Shown: positions 27,007 through 35,684, counted from the stretch's first letter. The stretch: DNA of 40,128 nt from Fimbriimonadales bacterium (GCA_025061985.1 JANXAW010000018.1:1-40128); one strand, 5' to 3'. Numbers and translations are program-made. The notes: generated from the sequence alone by a model not told the origin.

Positions 27007-29012
27007 TACTGGCGCGCAGCGCCGTTGCCTATAGCAGCGTATCCCCACTCCCTGCCGCCTGCCACGTACTCTAAAACAAACATCACGCACGTGACTGCAA
27101 TAACTACTGCGGCGAGGTATTTGCCGAGAAGCAAGGAGATGCATGCTGCTGAGATTGCGACGCCCAAGGCTCGTTTCAGCGTAAGCGCGTGCTCCCACAG
27201 TCGCAGTCGTAGGGGGCTAGGCGCGTAGCCTAATATCAGTAGCAGGATGATCCCAGCTGCAAGTAGGAGAAGTGCCCGCTCCCAATTGAGGCTCTCCCAA
27301 CCCTTACGTGCCCATCCCACCTGCTGCTGCCATGGCTGAAGGGAATCCAGTCCGACTACGCCGAGGATTAGTACTCCGCTTGCCAACAGCAACCCTGCGC
27401 TCAGCAACAATGCGTAGCGTGCAGTTAGCTGTTGGGGGGCTAATCCTGTGAACAGCAGTATGCTCCATCCTAAGGCGAACACCAATGGTGGTATGGCGTC
27501 TAAGGTAGCGCCGAGCATGGGCAATCCACATACGGTCAGCAGCAGCCCGTACGCCATGCCCAAAGCTACCTGCTCGCGTCCTGTCAGGCGGGTGCGCCCC
27601 CGACTTTCCAACCAACTCGCGGGCAACATTATGCTGGCTGCAGTTGCGTACCCCCAAAACCACTGGTTTATGCCGAAAATTCTTTCGCCGTCGAGTATGC
27701 CGCTGCTCAGTAGCGATCGGTTGACCCCGTAGCCTCCAGCGATTAGGGTGTCCGCAATCACTGTGCCAAGTGCCACGAGTGTGGTTGCGCTAAGTGGCGT
27801 GACTCTGAACCAGCGCGCAATTCCGATAGAGACGAGGCTCAGCCCTGTCCAGCATACCACGAGCCAGCTGGCGAGTGTTGCGATGTCGCGGGCAGTCTCT
27901 CCTGTCCACAGAGCGAAAGGGTAGTAAGCGTAAAGTGTTGCAACCGCAGGGAGCAGGCCCAACACTGCTAGTCCAGAGACGAGGGTGCGCCTGATCCACC
28001 CGCGTAATCGGTGCAGTTGCCAAAGAGCGGTGGTGACGCTCACCCACGCTCCCCCGATTAAGAACAGAGCGACTCGAAGGATAGGCACCACTGTTGCCCC
28101 TGCTTGCGCCCACTCTGCGCTGCGCTGAAGAGCACTTGTGCGTGTCTCAAACCCGAGTGGTGCAGTTATCTCGCGGAGTGCAAAGCGTACGAACCACCCG
28201 TTCCAGAAGCGATGCCAGTCTGACTGACGCGCCTCAAAAGCAGGCACTCCAGCTGATGAGCGGGGAAGGCTTTTCGTGAGGGAGTAATACAACGATGCGG
28301 TGATGTCGACTTCCCGAACCACGCCGTTCCAGCGTGTCGCGGGGGAGGTCAGCGTTCCTTTCGGCTCACGCGCAGCAAAACGGAGCACTGCACTTAGCCT
28401 AACACGGGAAAACATGAGCCCTTTAGGTGAGGCTATGCCTATCAGCCAGACCTCAACACCCTCTGCAAGCAGCAGTTCTAGGGTTTTGTAATCCCACCGC
28501 TTGAGCTCTAGGACCGCCCACTCCGCGGGGATCTGAAAGAAGCTAAGCCGCATTGATTCTAAGCTTGGAAAGCTTCGCGCGCGGACTGCGCCTCGCTCTG
28601 GAAGAACCAACGTAGCATACGGACTCGGAGGGGGCGAATCGGGAGTAACAAGATAGATCCCTCGTAGCCCTGCGCCTTCGAGCTGGGTTGCAAGGGTTTG
28701 GCGGAGAAACGCCCTCGCCTGTCTCGCTGCGCTCGGCTGCATCCGCAAAGTGGGGTAACTCTCATCACTGGCGAGGGTTAGTTCCAAGTGGAAGCTTGTC
28801 GTTCGCGGGACTCGCTCGTAGCTGCCTGTTGCCAATGCTAGGGGTTCTGGCGAGTCGCGTCGCCATACGATCCAGGCAGCCTGAAAGGGAACGGTGGCCT
28901 GTACCTCCTCGGGGCGCACAGGTTCGTGCAGCAAGACCACAAGCAGTTTCGGCTGCGCAGAGGCGACAACAAGCATGAGGTGGAGCGCCAAGAGTGTGGG
29001 CAAACGAGCCAT
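27006..29012 (-). CDS. Large membrane protein with extracytoplasmic N-terminal domain, unknown function
   Basis: A 668-residue protein not recognised as any named family. A signal peptide (MARLPTLLALHLMLVVASAQ) precedes an extracytoplasmic domain of about 280 residues (LLVVLLHEPVRPEEV, GLRGIYLVTPDSPPP, ELLLAEGVEVWLIGI). About a dozen hydrophobic helices follow from near residue 305 to 655. The layout, a soluble domain followed by a polytopic membrane part, recalls alkaline-phosphatase-like or polysaccharide-export proteins, but no catalytic motif was found. It starts 3 bp after the acylphosphatase stop with AGGAAA upstream, so the two form an operon. Confidence 0.7.
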   Translation of the reverse strand: MARLPTLLALHLMLVVASAQPKLLVVLLHEPVRPEEVQATVPFQAAWIVWRRDSPEPLALATGSYERVPRTTSFHLELTLASDESYPTLRMQPSAARQARAFLRQTLATQLEGAGLRGIYLVTPDSPPPSPYATLVLPERGAVRARSFPSLESMRLSFFQIPAEWAVLELKRWDYKTLELLLAEGVEVWLIGIASPKGLMFSRVRLSAVLRFAAREPKGTLTSPATRWNGVVREVDITASLYYSLTKSLPRSSAGVPAFEARQSDWHRFWNGWFVRFALREITAPLGFETRTSALQRSAEWAQAGATVVPILRVALFLIGGAWVSVTTALWQLHRLRGWIRRTLVSGLAVLGLLPAVATLYAYYPFALWTGETARDIATLASWLVVCWTGLSLVSIGIARWFRVTPLSATTLVALGTVIADTLIAGGYGVNRSLLSSGILDGERIFGINQWFWGYATAASIMLPASWLESRGRTRLTGREQVALGMAYGLLLTVCGLPMLGATLDAIPPLVFALGWSILLFTGLAPQQLTARYALLLSAGLLLASGVLILGVVGLDSLQPWQQQVGWARKGWESLNWERALLLLAAGIILLLILGYAPSPLRLRLWEHALTLKRALGVAISAACISLLLGKYLAAVVIAVTCVMFVLEYVAGGREWGYAAIGNGAARQ

Positions 29013-29015
29013 GCG

Positions 29016-29288
29016 CTATTTCCTGATGGTAAAACTCTGGTATTCGTTGCTGCCCTCCTCCCAGAACGTTTCGACTGCGTCCACTCGAGCGCCTATAGGG
29101 CCCACCCAGAGGCGCTTTAGGAAGGCCCTTAGTTGCTCTTCTGGCCCTTCGGCGACCACCTCCACAGAACCGTCAGGGCAATTACGCACGTAACCCTTCA
29201 GTCCGAGGCGGAGCGCCTCAGAGTGCGCAAATGCGCGGAAGCCCACCCCTTGCACGATCCCATATACGTAGGCTCTCAGTCGCCTCAT
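29016..29288 (-). CDS. acyP: Acylphosphatase
   Basis: A 90-residue cytoplasmic enzyme hydrolysing acyl phosphates such as acetyl phosphate or 1,3-bisphosphoglycerate. Motif [11 protein letters not shown] supplies the phosphate loop and catalytic R18; [13 protein letters not shown] supplies N36. Length and the ferredoxin-like pattern match the family. GGTATAAT ends 6 nt before the ATG on the minus strand with no Shine-Dalgarno, a clear leaderless layout. Its partner gene is the large membrane protein, whose start follows the stop by 3 bp. Confidence 0.94.
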   Translation of the reverse strand: MRRLRAYVYGIVQGVGFRAFAHSEALRLGLKGYVRNCPDGSVEVVAEGPEEQLRAFLKRLWVGPIGARVDAVETFWEEGSNEYQSFTIRK

Positions 29289-29294
29289 CTGGGA

Positions 29295-29302
29295 ATTATA
29301 CC
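29295..29302 (-). promoter_or_regulatory. GG-extended -10 box of acyP, leaderless
   Basis: GGTATAAT then TCCCAG then ATG on the minus strand. With normal initiation 6-8 nt after the -10 box, the first transcribed base would be the A of the start codon. Confidence 0.6.
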
Positions 29303-29355
29303 GTTGTGCGCTGTACGTATGGGCACGGAGGCTGGGGGGCTAAAAGGTACGCCAT

Positions 29356-29363
29356 GGTATAAT
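29356..29363 (+). promoter_or_regulatory. Extended -10 box of the small membrane protein/proline dehydrogenase unit
   Basis: GGTATAAT on the plus strand, preceded by T (TGGTATAAT). The ATG is 20 nt downstream, with a GGGGG run at 29369-29373 as a weak ribosome site. Confidence 0.55.
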
Positions 29364-29383
29364 CTGGCGGGGGTAGAACTACG

Positions 29384-29719
29384 ATGCGCCGTCGCGGAGT
29401 GCCGATTGCTTGGATTGGCGTCATATTCGTTTCAATCGCTTTCGTTGTGTGGTATGGGTGGCAAACAAACGTTGCTCCTTACCTTGAACAGCAGCGTCAG
29501 GAGACTCAGCAGAAGGTATTGCAACCCACCCAACCCCCTTCGGAAGCGGAGATTAAGGCACAACTAGAGCAAAACCGCCAAGCGCTTGCTAAAGGCTCTA
29601 AGCAATCTAAATCGTCCGAGCGTAAGCCCCAGACTCCACCCCAACTCCCGAAGCCCGATCCGCGACGGGAAGTAATGGAGTATTGGTGGGAGCAAGCGCC
29701 CCCGAAAACTAAGAAGTAG
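29384..29719 (+). CDS. Small single-helix membrane-anchored protein, unknown function
   Basis: A 111-residue protein with one N-terminal hydrophobic helix (residues about 7-24, WIGVIFVSIAFVVW) and a polar, proline- and glutamine-rich tail (QQRQETQQKVLQPTQPP, PPQLPKPDPRREV) that is probably disordered, ending in basic PPKTKK. No family was recognised. The positive N-terminus (MRRRG) predicts the tail outside the cytoplasm. It shares a promoter with proline dehydrogenase, whose ATG is 31 bp downstream. Coding use resembles its neighbours and it has its own promoter, so it is likely real. Confidence 0.65.
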   Translation: MRRRGVPIAWIGVIFVSIAFVVWYGWQTNVAPYLEQQRQETQQKVLQPTQPPSEAEIKAQLEQNRQALAKGSKQSKSSERKPQTPPQLPKPDPRREVMEYWWEQAPPKTKK

Positions 29720-29750
29720 CCTGACACGCGTTTATGGAGGTATAGCAACG

Positions 29751-30665
29751 ATGCTTACCCGAGCGCTGGTGCTCAAAGTAGCTGAAATGCCTGCCTTCAA
29801 GAATTGGGTTATGCGGAGTCGCCTGACCCAAGGGCTGGTGCAGCGGTTCATTGCAGGTGAGGATGTCGAAACTGCACTTGCAGTCGCCTCGCGCTTGAAC
29901 AGTGAAGGGTTTCTCGTGGCGCTGGACTACTTGGGTGAGGATACTCAGCGCCTTGAGGACGCCCAGCAAGCAACGAACCAGTATATCCACCTGTTAGAGC
30001 GCATTGCAGAGCGACGAGTGAACGCGTGTATTTCAATAAAGCTGACCCAACTGGGACTGGACCTGGGCTGCACAGTTGCGCGCGACAATCTTGCGCGTGT
30101 GTTGGAAGCTGCGCGCAACTTGAATAACTTCGTTTGGGTCGATATGGAAAGCAGTAAGCACACACAAGCAATCTTGGATGTGTTCTGTGAGCTGTACCCG
30201 CGTTACCCAAACTCTGGCACGGTGCTTCAGAGCTATCTCTACCGCACGCCGCAAGACCTTGAGCGATTGTTGAACTTAGGAGCGCGGGTACGGCTGGTGA
30301 AGGGTGCCTATGCAGAGCCACGAGACGTCGCGTACCCCGACAAAAGGTCTGTGGATCGTCAGTTCAAGGTGCTGATGGAGCGCTTGCTGGAACGGGGGAA
30401 CGAACCGGCGATTGCTACGCACGACACGCGCCTCATTCAGCATGCGAAGCGGTATGCAGCGCAGTTGGGGCTGGACAAGTCTAAGTACGAGTTTCAATTG
30501 CTCTATGGCGTTCGACGCGACCTCCAGAAGCAGCTTGTAGCAGAGGGCTACCGTACACTTATCTACGTGCCGTACGGCGAGCAATGGTATCCCTACTTCT
30601 CCCGTCGGCTAGCGGAGCGCCCCGCTAACCTGTACTTTGTTCTTCGGAACCTGCTTCGTCGATGA
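29751..30665 (+). CDS. Proline dehydrogenase (monofunctional)
   Basis: A 304-residue FAD-dependent enzyme oxidising proline to pyrroline-5-carboxylate with transfer to the quinone pool; the monofunctional type resembles that of Thermus and Deinococcus. Family stretches are ISIKLTQLGLDLG, VWVDMESSKHT, LQSYLYRTPQDLE, VRLVKGAYAEP, IATHDTRLI and FQLLYGVRRDLQ, with the C-terminal arginine pair in SRRLAERPANL. GGAGG at 29734-29738 precedes the ATG. The dehydrogenase partner for the next step (P5CDH) is not in the window. Its last 41 bp overlap the 3' end of the convergent isochorismatase-family gene. Confidence 0.93.
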   Translation: MLTRALVLKVAEMPAFKNWVMRSRLTQGLVQRFIAGEDVETALAVASRLNSEGFLVALDYLGEDTQRLEDAQQATNQYIHLLERIAERRVNACISIKLTQLGLDLGCTVARDNLARVLEAARNLNNFVWVDMESSKHTQAILDVFCELYPRYPNSGTVLQSYLYRTPQDLERLLNLGARVRLVKGAYAEPRDVAYPDKRSVDRQFKVLMERLLERGNEPAIATHDTRLIQHAKRYAAQLGLDKSKYEFQLLYGVRRDLQKQLVAEGYRTLIYVPYGEQWYPYFSRRLAERPANLYFVLRNLLRR

Positions 30666-31269
30666 TAGTTTTGTCGTCGCCCCCTTCCTCTTCGGTTTGT
30701 GCTTGCTCCCATGCTTTCAGTAGCGGCAGCACACGCCGGAACTCGTCTGTCCCTGCTTCCTGCAGCCATTCGTAGATGACTGATTCCACAGACGTGATCG
30801 TCGCGCCCGCAGAGGAGAGGCGCAAAAGCGCGTATTTCCAGTCCTGTTTCAGTCGGCTTGCTACGGCATCGTAGGGAACATAGACGCTATAGCCTGCTGC
30901 AAGGAGGTCGAGCGCAGTCTGCATCACGCAGATATGTGCCTCCACACCTGCGAGCACAACTTGGACGCGGTTTAGAGATTGCAGGTAGCGAGCGAACTCC
31001 TCCTGAGCTGCAGCGCTAAAGGTGAGCTTATCGAAAATAGGCGCTTCTTGCAAGCAGGTCAGAAGGGGCGCGGTCAGTGCGCCGAGTTTTGTCGCGTTCT
31101 GAGTTGTAGCGACAATCGGCACTTTCAGTTCGCGTCCAACTTCAACCAATAGCTGCGCGTGTTCGATCACTGGCTTTGCAACCTTGATGCGGCGCAGGAA
31201 GGTGTCCTGCAAGTCCACAAGGACCAACACCGATTGGGTGCGCGAAAGCAGTCGGTCGGATCGTTCCAT
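30625..31269 (-). CDS. Isochorismatase-family hydrolase
   Basis: A 214-residue cysteine hydrolase of the isochorismatase/nicotinamidase superfamily, nearest to the YcaC-like branch. The triad is visible as D19 (LVLVDLQD), K81 (IFDKLTFS) and C114 (GVEAHICVMQT). Substrate unknown. AAGGAGGAG precedes the ATG by about 6 nt. The C-terminal acidic tail (about 190-214) is unusual for the family and is partly encoded in the 41 bp shared with proline dehydrogenase. It lies 36 bp after parB, with the parS-like palindrome in between, and may be co-transcribed with parAB. Confidence 0.88.
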   Translation of the reverse strand: MERSDRLLSRTQSVLVLVDLQDTFLRRIKVAKPVIEHAQLLVEVGRELKVPIVATTQNATKLGALTAPLLTCLQEAPIFDKLTFSAAAQEEFARYLQSLNRVQVVLAGVEAHICVMQTALDLLAAGYSVYVPYDAVASRLKQDWKYALLRLSSAGATITSVESVIYEWLQEAGTDEFRRVLPLLKAWEQAQTEEEGGDDKTIIDEAGSEEQSTG

Positions 31270-31288
31270 AGCGTCTCCTCCTTGGTGG

Positions 31289-31306
31289 GGTTTTCATGTG
31301 AAAACC
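31289..31306. promoter_or_regulatory. parS-like palindrome
   Basis: GGTTTTCATGTGAAAACC: 8-bp perfect arms around a TG centre. The core TTTCATGTGAAA matches the centre of the parS consensus (TGTTTCACGTGAAACA) at 11 of 12 bases, while the outer bases differ. It starts at the last base of the parB stop codon. Location beside parAB favours a ParB-binding site, but an operator or weak terminator is possible. Confidence 0.55.
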
Positions 31307-32178
31307 TAAAACCCATGTGGCGCGATGATTTCCAGGATGCGTCCGAGCTCCTCTTCTGAGTAGAACTCGATCACAATCCTTCCGCCGCCCCCACTCCACT
31401 GAACTACCTGCACTCGGGTCCCAAGGTACGCGCTCAAGTTGTGTTCCAGCGCTTTGATGGTTTCGGGCACTGAGGATGGCTGAGGTGCATCGGCAGGCGC
31501 ATTCCGTGGGGTAGGGTTCATTGCTCGCAATTCGCGGGCGCGCAGCTCAGCAGCGCGAACACTGAGTCGTTCGGAGAGGATATCACTCCAGAGCTGACGC
31601 TGCTGGACCGGGTCTTTGACCATTAGCAAGGCGCGTCCATGTCCTTCGGAAAGCGTCCCCTCGCGTAGGCTATTGATGATGTACTCAGGTAGTTGAAGTA
31701 AGCGCAAGGTGTTCGAAATCGCAGGAACACTTTTGCCCACACGCTGAGCAACTTGCTCCATCGTCAGCCCAAACTCGTCCATTAGGCGCTTGTACGCAAG
31801 CGCAGCATCGATGGGGTTGATGTCTTCACGCTGCAAGTTCTCTACTAGGGCCATCTCCAGCATCTGCTGCTCCGTCGGGGAACGAACAATCGCGGGAATA
31901 GTGGTCAAACCAGCCAGTTTTGCTGCCCGCAGCCGTCGTTCCCCGGCAATCAGCACATAGTCGCGCTCTCCCTCCTGACGCACGATAATCGGTTGAAGCA
32001 CTCCCATCGCCTTTATGGAAGCTGCAAGCTCGTGCAGGGCCTCTTCAGCAAACTGCCGGCGGGGCTGGTAGGGGTTTGGGCGAATCTGGTCGATGGGTAT
32101 CTCTCTCACAAGCGCATCGGCAAGTTCCGCCTGCCCAAGCAGCTCCCCCAAACCCTTACCAAGTGCGGGACGACGCAT
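31306..32178 (-). CDS. parB: Chromosome-partitioning protein ParB
   Basis: A 290-residue DNA-binding CTPase that spreads from parS sites and works with ParA and SMC in chromosome segregation. The N-terminal domain has the CTP-binding motif AGERRLRAAKLAG after IRPNPYQPRR, then box II (ALVENLQREDINPIDAA), a helix-turn-helix (TMEQVAQRVGKSVPAIS) and a C-terminal dimerisation domain (about 245-290). The start at 32178 follows GGAGGAGG by about 9 nt and overlaps the parA 3' end by 23 bp. The N-terminus RRPALGKGLGELLG is typical. Confidence 0.96.
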   Translation of the reverse strand: MRRPALGKGLGELLGQAELADALVREIPIDQIRPNPYQPRRQFAEEALHELAASIKAMGVLQPIIVRQEGERDYVLIAGERRLRAAKLAGLTTIPAIVRSPTEQQMLEMALVENLQREDINPIDAALAYKRLMDEFGLTMEQVAQRVGKSVPAISNTLRLLQLPEYIINSLREGTLSEGHGRALLMVKDPVQQRQLWSDILSERLSVRAAELRARELRAMNPTPRNAPADAPQPSSVPETIKALEHNLSAYLGTRVQVVQWSGGGGRIVIEFYSEEELGRILEIIAPHGF

Positions 32179-32959
32179 AAGCTCGCACCTCCTCCACAAA
32201 TTCTGCATAGGCTATGGCTGCCCGCGACCGTGCATCGTACTCAAGCACAGACTGCCCAAAACTAGGCGCCTCGCTCACGCGAACACTGCGGGGGATGACC
32301 GTTTGGGCAACCCGTGCACCAAAGAACTTGCGCACCTCCTCCTCCACCTGCTCCGACAAGCGCGTCCGAGCATCATGCATCGTAAGCAGCACCTTCCAAA
32401 TCTCCAGAGTGGGGTTCAAATGCCGTTTCACCAACTCTACCGTTTGCAAAAGTCGCGTGAGACCCTCCAAAGCATAGTACTCGCACTGCACAGGTACTAT
32501 CAGCCCGTCGGCAGCGGCTAGAGCGTTGACGGTGAGAATGCCCAACGAGGGGGGAGTGTCAATGACGATCCACATGTAGCAGTCGCGTAGAGGGCTAAGG
32601 ATCTGTCGCAAGATGGTCTCTCGGGCTATCTGGGAAGCAAGAAGGAGGTCTGCACCTGCCAAGTCTATTGTAGCAGGAATGAGGTGGAGATTTGGGCGCC
32701 CCGTTGCCAGCATGCTCGGCGTGATTTGCGGGGTAGAGCGCCCCGAGACTACCTCATGGATGAGGGCAAACAGGTCAGTCGGAAAGGTGCGGGGGTCTAC
32801 CCCTAAACCGCTGGTGGCATTTGCTTGGGGATCACTGTCTACAAGCAGCGTTGGCTCGCCCCGCTGAGCCAAGCCTACGGCGAGGTTGACTGCAGTGGTG
32901 GTCTTGCCAACGCCACCCTTCTGGTTTACAACCGCTAATACCCACGCCTGTCGTTGCAC
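32156..32959 (-). CDS. parA: Chromosome-partitioning ATPase ParA
   Basis: A 267-residue deviant-Walker ATPase (ParA/Soj). The motif KGGVGKTT spans residues 14-21 (both lysines present), the Walker A' is TLLVDSDPQANAT, Walker B is MWIVIDTPPSLG, and PVQCEYYALEGL is typical of Soj. The start is a GTG at 32959; an ATG at 32961 is out of frame. No Shine-Dalgarno was seen, unlike parB. The order parA-parB with overlapping ends is usual near replication origins, though no other origin genes are in the window. An inverted repeat lies in the 87-bp gap between flgM and parA. Confidence 0.96.
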   Translation of the reverse strand: MQRQAWVLAVVNQKGGVGKTTTAVNLAVGLAQRGEPTLLVDSDPQANATSGLGVDPRTFPTDLFALIHEVVSGRSTPQITPSMLATGRPNLHLIPATIDLAGADLLLASQIARETILRQILSPLRDCYMWIVIDTPPSLGILTVNALAAADGLIVPVQCEYYALEGLTRLLQTVELVKRHLNPTLEIWKVLLTMHDARTRLSEQVEEEVRKFFGARVAQTVIPRSVRVSEAPSFGQSVLEYDARSRAAIAYAEFVEEVRAYASSRTW

Positions 32960-33001
32960 ATAGCAAGTGTTCGGTAGCGGCGGACGTATTCCTGCGAGCG
33001 C

Positions 33002-33031
33002 GGCAGAGGGGCAAAATAGTTTCCCTCTGCC
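33002..33031. repeat. Inverted repeat between flgM and parA
   Basis: GGCAGAGGG at 33002-33010 and CCCTCTGCC at 33023-33031 form a perfect 9-bp stem around a 12-nt AT-rich loop. No T-run follows on the minus strand. It may act as a terminator-like block after flgM or as an operator in front of parA. Confidence 0.4.
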
Positions 33032-33046
33032 TGCGTAGCCCCCTAG

Positions 33047-33328
33047 CTAAGGCTTTAGTCCGTCCGCAAGAGCCCGTCGCACAATCGCCTCTGCTATCGT
33101 GCGCGCAGGAACTTTAGCGGAATTGGCTGTATACGTCTTGCGAACCTCTTCTACGCGTTCAGCACGCACATCAGGGCTGTTCACCAACTCCCGTGCAAGC
33201 TCACGTGCCAGTCGCTCGTCTTCGGCAGCAGGCGCGGTAAATGGCGCGGGTACCGTCTCTAAGGAGTAGGTGCCCAACTTCACAAGTATGCGCGCAACCC
33301 TTTGCGCTTCCAACGGCGAGATTTGCAT
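33047..33328 (-). CDS. flgM: FlgM-like anti-sigma-28 factor
   Basis: A 93-residue protein. The start at 33328 gives MQISPLEAQRVARIL, and GGGAG lies 8 nt upstream; ATGs or other starts at 33343 and 33388 are in frame. Residues 50-93 (SPDVRAERVEEVRKTY, VPARTIAEAIVRRAL) follow the FlgM pattern of a conserved helix around RxERVEExR and a C-terminal helix with the (D)P..IAEAI motif. FlgM holds FliA inactive until the hook-basal body is finished, then is exported. A TAAAGAAA/GCCGATAA promoter upstream fits the usual feedback. The gene sits between uvrB and parAB rather than beside other flagellar genes. Confidence 0.75.
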   Translation of the reverse strand: MQISPLEAQRVARILVKLGTYSLETVPAPFTAPAAEDERLARELARELVNSPDVRAERVEEVRKTYTANSAKVPARTIAEAIVRRALADGLKP

Positions 33329-33475
33329 GGCTCTGTCTCCCATTCTTGCTGTGCTCTTCAGCAAGCCAGAGGCAGGCAGCCCGGCCATCTGCCCACTACG
33401 AGCAGACCCGTCGGCTTTGCGCCCCTGTATCGCTACAGGTTTGCCCTTTTCTGCCTTAGGCTTACCCCAAACTGA

Positions 33476-33503
33476 TTATCGGCAGTGTCGAAGAGTTTCT
33501 TTA
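33476..33503 (-). promoter_or_regulatory. Sigma-28-type promoter upstream of flgM
   Basis: On the minus strand TAAAGAAA (33503-33496) is followed by 12 nt and a perfect GCCGATAA (33483-33476). The known E. coli consensus is TAAAGTTT, 11 nt, GCCGATAA. It starts right after the uvrB stop and predicts a leader of about 140 nt containing the hairpin CCTGTA-TCGC-TACAGG at 33424-33439. Confidence 0.65.
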
Positions 33504-33508
33504 GCCCC

Positions 33509-35488
33509 TCACACGCGGTTTCCTTCCAAAATCTTGCGCAGACGCTGGATCTCGTCACGCAGTAGCGCAGCCCGCTCAAACTCCAACGACTTGGCAGCTT
33601 GGCGCATCTCTTGCTCTAAGCGGTTGATTACTATGGGCAGATCTTCGAAGGCGACACGCTCCGTGTCTACAACTTGGTAAGCTGCGCGCTCCTCAGCAAC
33701 CTTGTAGGCACGTACGGTCTCGCGTACCTCCTTGCGAACCGTTTCTGGCTCAATCCCATGGGCGCGGTTATATTCCATCTGAATCTGGCGCCGACGGTTG
33801 GTCTCGTCAATAGCGCGCTGCATTGAGCCAGTAATCCGGTCGGCGTATAGAATAACTTGTCCGAACTTGTTGCGGGCTGCGCGCCCAATCGTCTGGATCA
33901 AGGAGGTCTCAGAGCGCAGGAAGCCCTCCTTGTCGGCATCCAAAATCGCCACAAGCGACACCTCAGGCAAATCTAAGCCCTCGCGCAGCAGGTTCACACC
34001 AACCACGACATCGTACGTGCCTAACCGAAGATCGCGCAAGATTTCAGCGCGCTCCAACGACTGCACATCAGAGTGTAGGTACTGCACGCGGATGCCCAGC
34101 TCCTGCAAGTAATTCGTGAGGTCTTCTGCCATCTTCTTGGTCAGAGTGGTTACTAACACGCGCTCGTTGCGCTCGATCCGACGGCGAATTTCTGCCACTA
34201 AGTCGTCTATTTGTCCCTTTGTGGGGCGCACGATGATCTCAGGATCCAACAGCCCCGTGGGACGGATGATTTGCTCCACAATCTGCTCGCTCACCTTGCG
34301 CTCAAAAGGTCCTGGCGTCGCCGATACAAAAATCACTTGATTTACACGCTCTAGAAACTCCTCAAATCGCAACGGGCGATTGTCTAACGCAGAGGGCAGG
34401 CGGAAACCGTATTCTACCAGCGTGCGCTTGCGCTGCAGGTCGCCGTTGTACATCGCACGAATCTGGGGAATGGTCTGGTGCGACTCGTCAATGAACAGAA
34501 TGTAGTCCTTGGGGAAGTAATCCAGCAAGGTGTAAGGCGGCTCGCCCGGCTTGCGACCGTCGAAGTAGCGCGAATAGTTCTCTATGCCGGGGCAGTAGCC
34601 CAATTCGCGTATCATCTCAAGGTCCATCTCAGTGCGTTGGCGAATGCGCTGCGCCTCCAGCAACCGCCCTTGGGACTCAAAGTACGCCACTTGCGCTTCC
34701 AGCTCCTCACGAATCTGAGCAATAATCAAGTCCAGCCGATCCCAAGGTGTAACGTAGTGAGTTGCTGGGAAGAAGGTAGCCCGCTCCAGCTCGGCGATAA
34801 CTTCACCTTTGAGGGGGTCATACTCATAGATCCGCTCCACCTCGTCGCCAAACAGCTCAATCCGTGTAACGAAGTCCTCATCAGCAGGCTGTACATCAAT
34901 CACATCGCCCCGGATACGGAAGGTGCCCCGCCCCAACACCATGTCAGAACGCGCATACTGCAGCTCCACCAAACGCAGCGCCAGCTCGTGGGGGTCGATC
35001 CGATCGCCTCGCTTGACAGTTACAATGCTACGCAAGTACTCTTGAGGAGAGCCTAAGCCATAGATGCTGGAAACGCTGGCAACGACGATAACATCGCGCC
35101 GCTCCAACACAGCTTGGGTTGCTGCATGGCGTAAGCGATCTATCTCATCATTGATAGAGGCAGTCTTCTCAATGTAAGTGTCCGTCTGGGGCACGTAGGC
35201 TTCGGGCTGGTAGTAGTCATAGTAGCTGATAAAGAAGTGGACCGCATTCTCTGGGAAGAAGGCGCGAAACTCTTGGCAGAGCTGAGCAGCGAGAGTCTTG
35301 TTGTGGGCAATCACCAAGGCGGGGCGTTGCACAGCGGCGATTACCGATGCCATCGTGAAGGTTTTGCCGGTACCCGTTGCCCCCAAAAGCGTCTGGAACC
35401 GATAGCCGCGGTTCAACCCCTCCACCAGCTTGGCGATTGCTTGAGGCTGATCCCCACGTGGCTGAAACTCAGCCTTGAGCTTGAACAT
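33509..35488 (-). CDS. uvrB: Excinuclease ABC subunit B
   Basis: A 659-residue DNA-damage-recognition helicase of nucleotide excision repair; it receives damaged DNA from UvrA and recruits UvrC. Walker A GATGTGKT is at residues 36-43, the damage-probing beta-hairpin has [12 protein letters not shown], helicase motifs include [20 protein letters not shown] and QTIGRAARN, and the C-terminal UVR domain (about 618-655) binds UvrC. The start at 35488 ([18 protein letters not shown]) is the family N-terminus. GGTATAAT ends 8 nt before it with no Shine-Dalgarno; a TTG at 35494 is possible but unneeded. Confidence 0.97.
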   Translation of the reverse strand: MFKLKAEFQPRGDQPQAIAKLVEGLNRGYRFQTLLGATGTGKTFTMASVIAAVQRPALVIAHNKTLAAQLCQEFRAFFPENAVHFFISYYDYYQPEAYVPQTDTYIEKTASINDEIDRLRHAATQAVLERRDVIVVASVSSIYGLGSPQEYLRSIVTVKRGDRIDPHELALRLVELQYARSDMVLGRGTFRIRGDVIDVQPADEDFVTRIELFGDEVERIYEYDPLKGEVIAELERATFFPATHYVTPWDRLDLIIAQIREELEAQVAYFESQGRLLEAQRIRQRTEMDLEMIRELGYCPGIENYSRYFDGRKPGEPPYTLLDYFPKDYILFIDESHQTIPQIRAMYNGDLQRKRTLVEYGFRLPSALDNRPLRFEEFLERVNQVIFVSATPGPFERKVSEQIVEQIIRPTGLLDPEIIVRPTKGQIDDLVAEIRRRIERNERVLVTTLTKKMAEDLTNYLQELGIRVQYLHSDVQSLERAEILRDLRLGTYDVVVGVNLLREGLDLPEVSLVAILDADKEGFLRSETSLIQTIGRAARNKFGQVILYADRITGSMQRAIDETNRRRQIQMEYNRAHGIEPETVRKEVRETVRAYKVAEERAAYQVVDTERVAFEDLPIVINRLEQEMRQAAKSLEFERAALLRDEIQRLRKILEGNRV

Positions 35489-35496
35489 CAGCAAAA

Positions 35497-35504
35497 ATTA
35501 TACC
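35497..35504 (-). promoter_or_regulatory. GG-extended -10 box of uvrB, leaderless
   Basis: GGTATAAT on the minus strand, then TTTTGCTG, then ATG. No ribosome site between them. Confidence 0.55.
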
Positions 35505-35684
35505 GTTATACTGACTGCCCTGCCAGCAGCGCGTCAAACCCCTCTCTGAAGCATCTAGCAGGGTGGGATGGGACGCACAGCCGCGTGGCTAGGGTGGCTG
35601 TAAGTCTGTATCGCTGGGCGCCAACTACCTCCTGCTCAGCAGGCACGAGCGCCGATTGCAGGATTTGCCACCTCTTCGGAGGGA
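35505..35684. other. Intergenic stretch between uvrB promoter and vanW remnant
   Basis: About 180 bp with no recognisable gene. It could be the eroded N-terminal coding part of the vanW-like gene, but no frame gives a family-like sequence. Confidence 0.4.
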
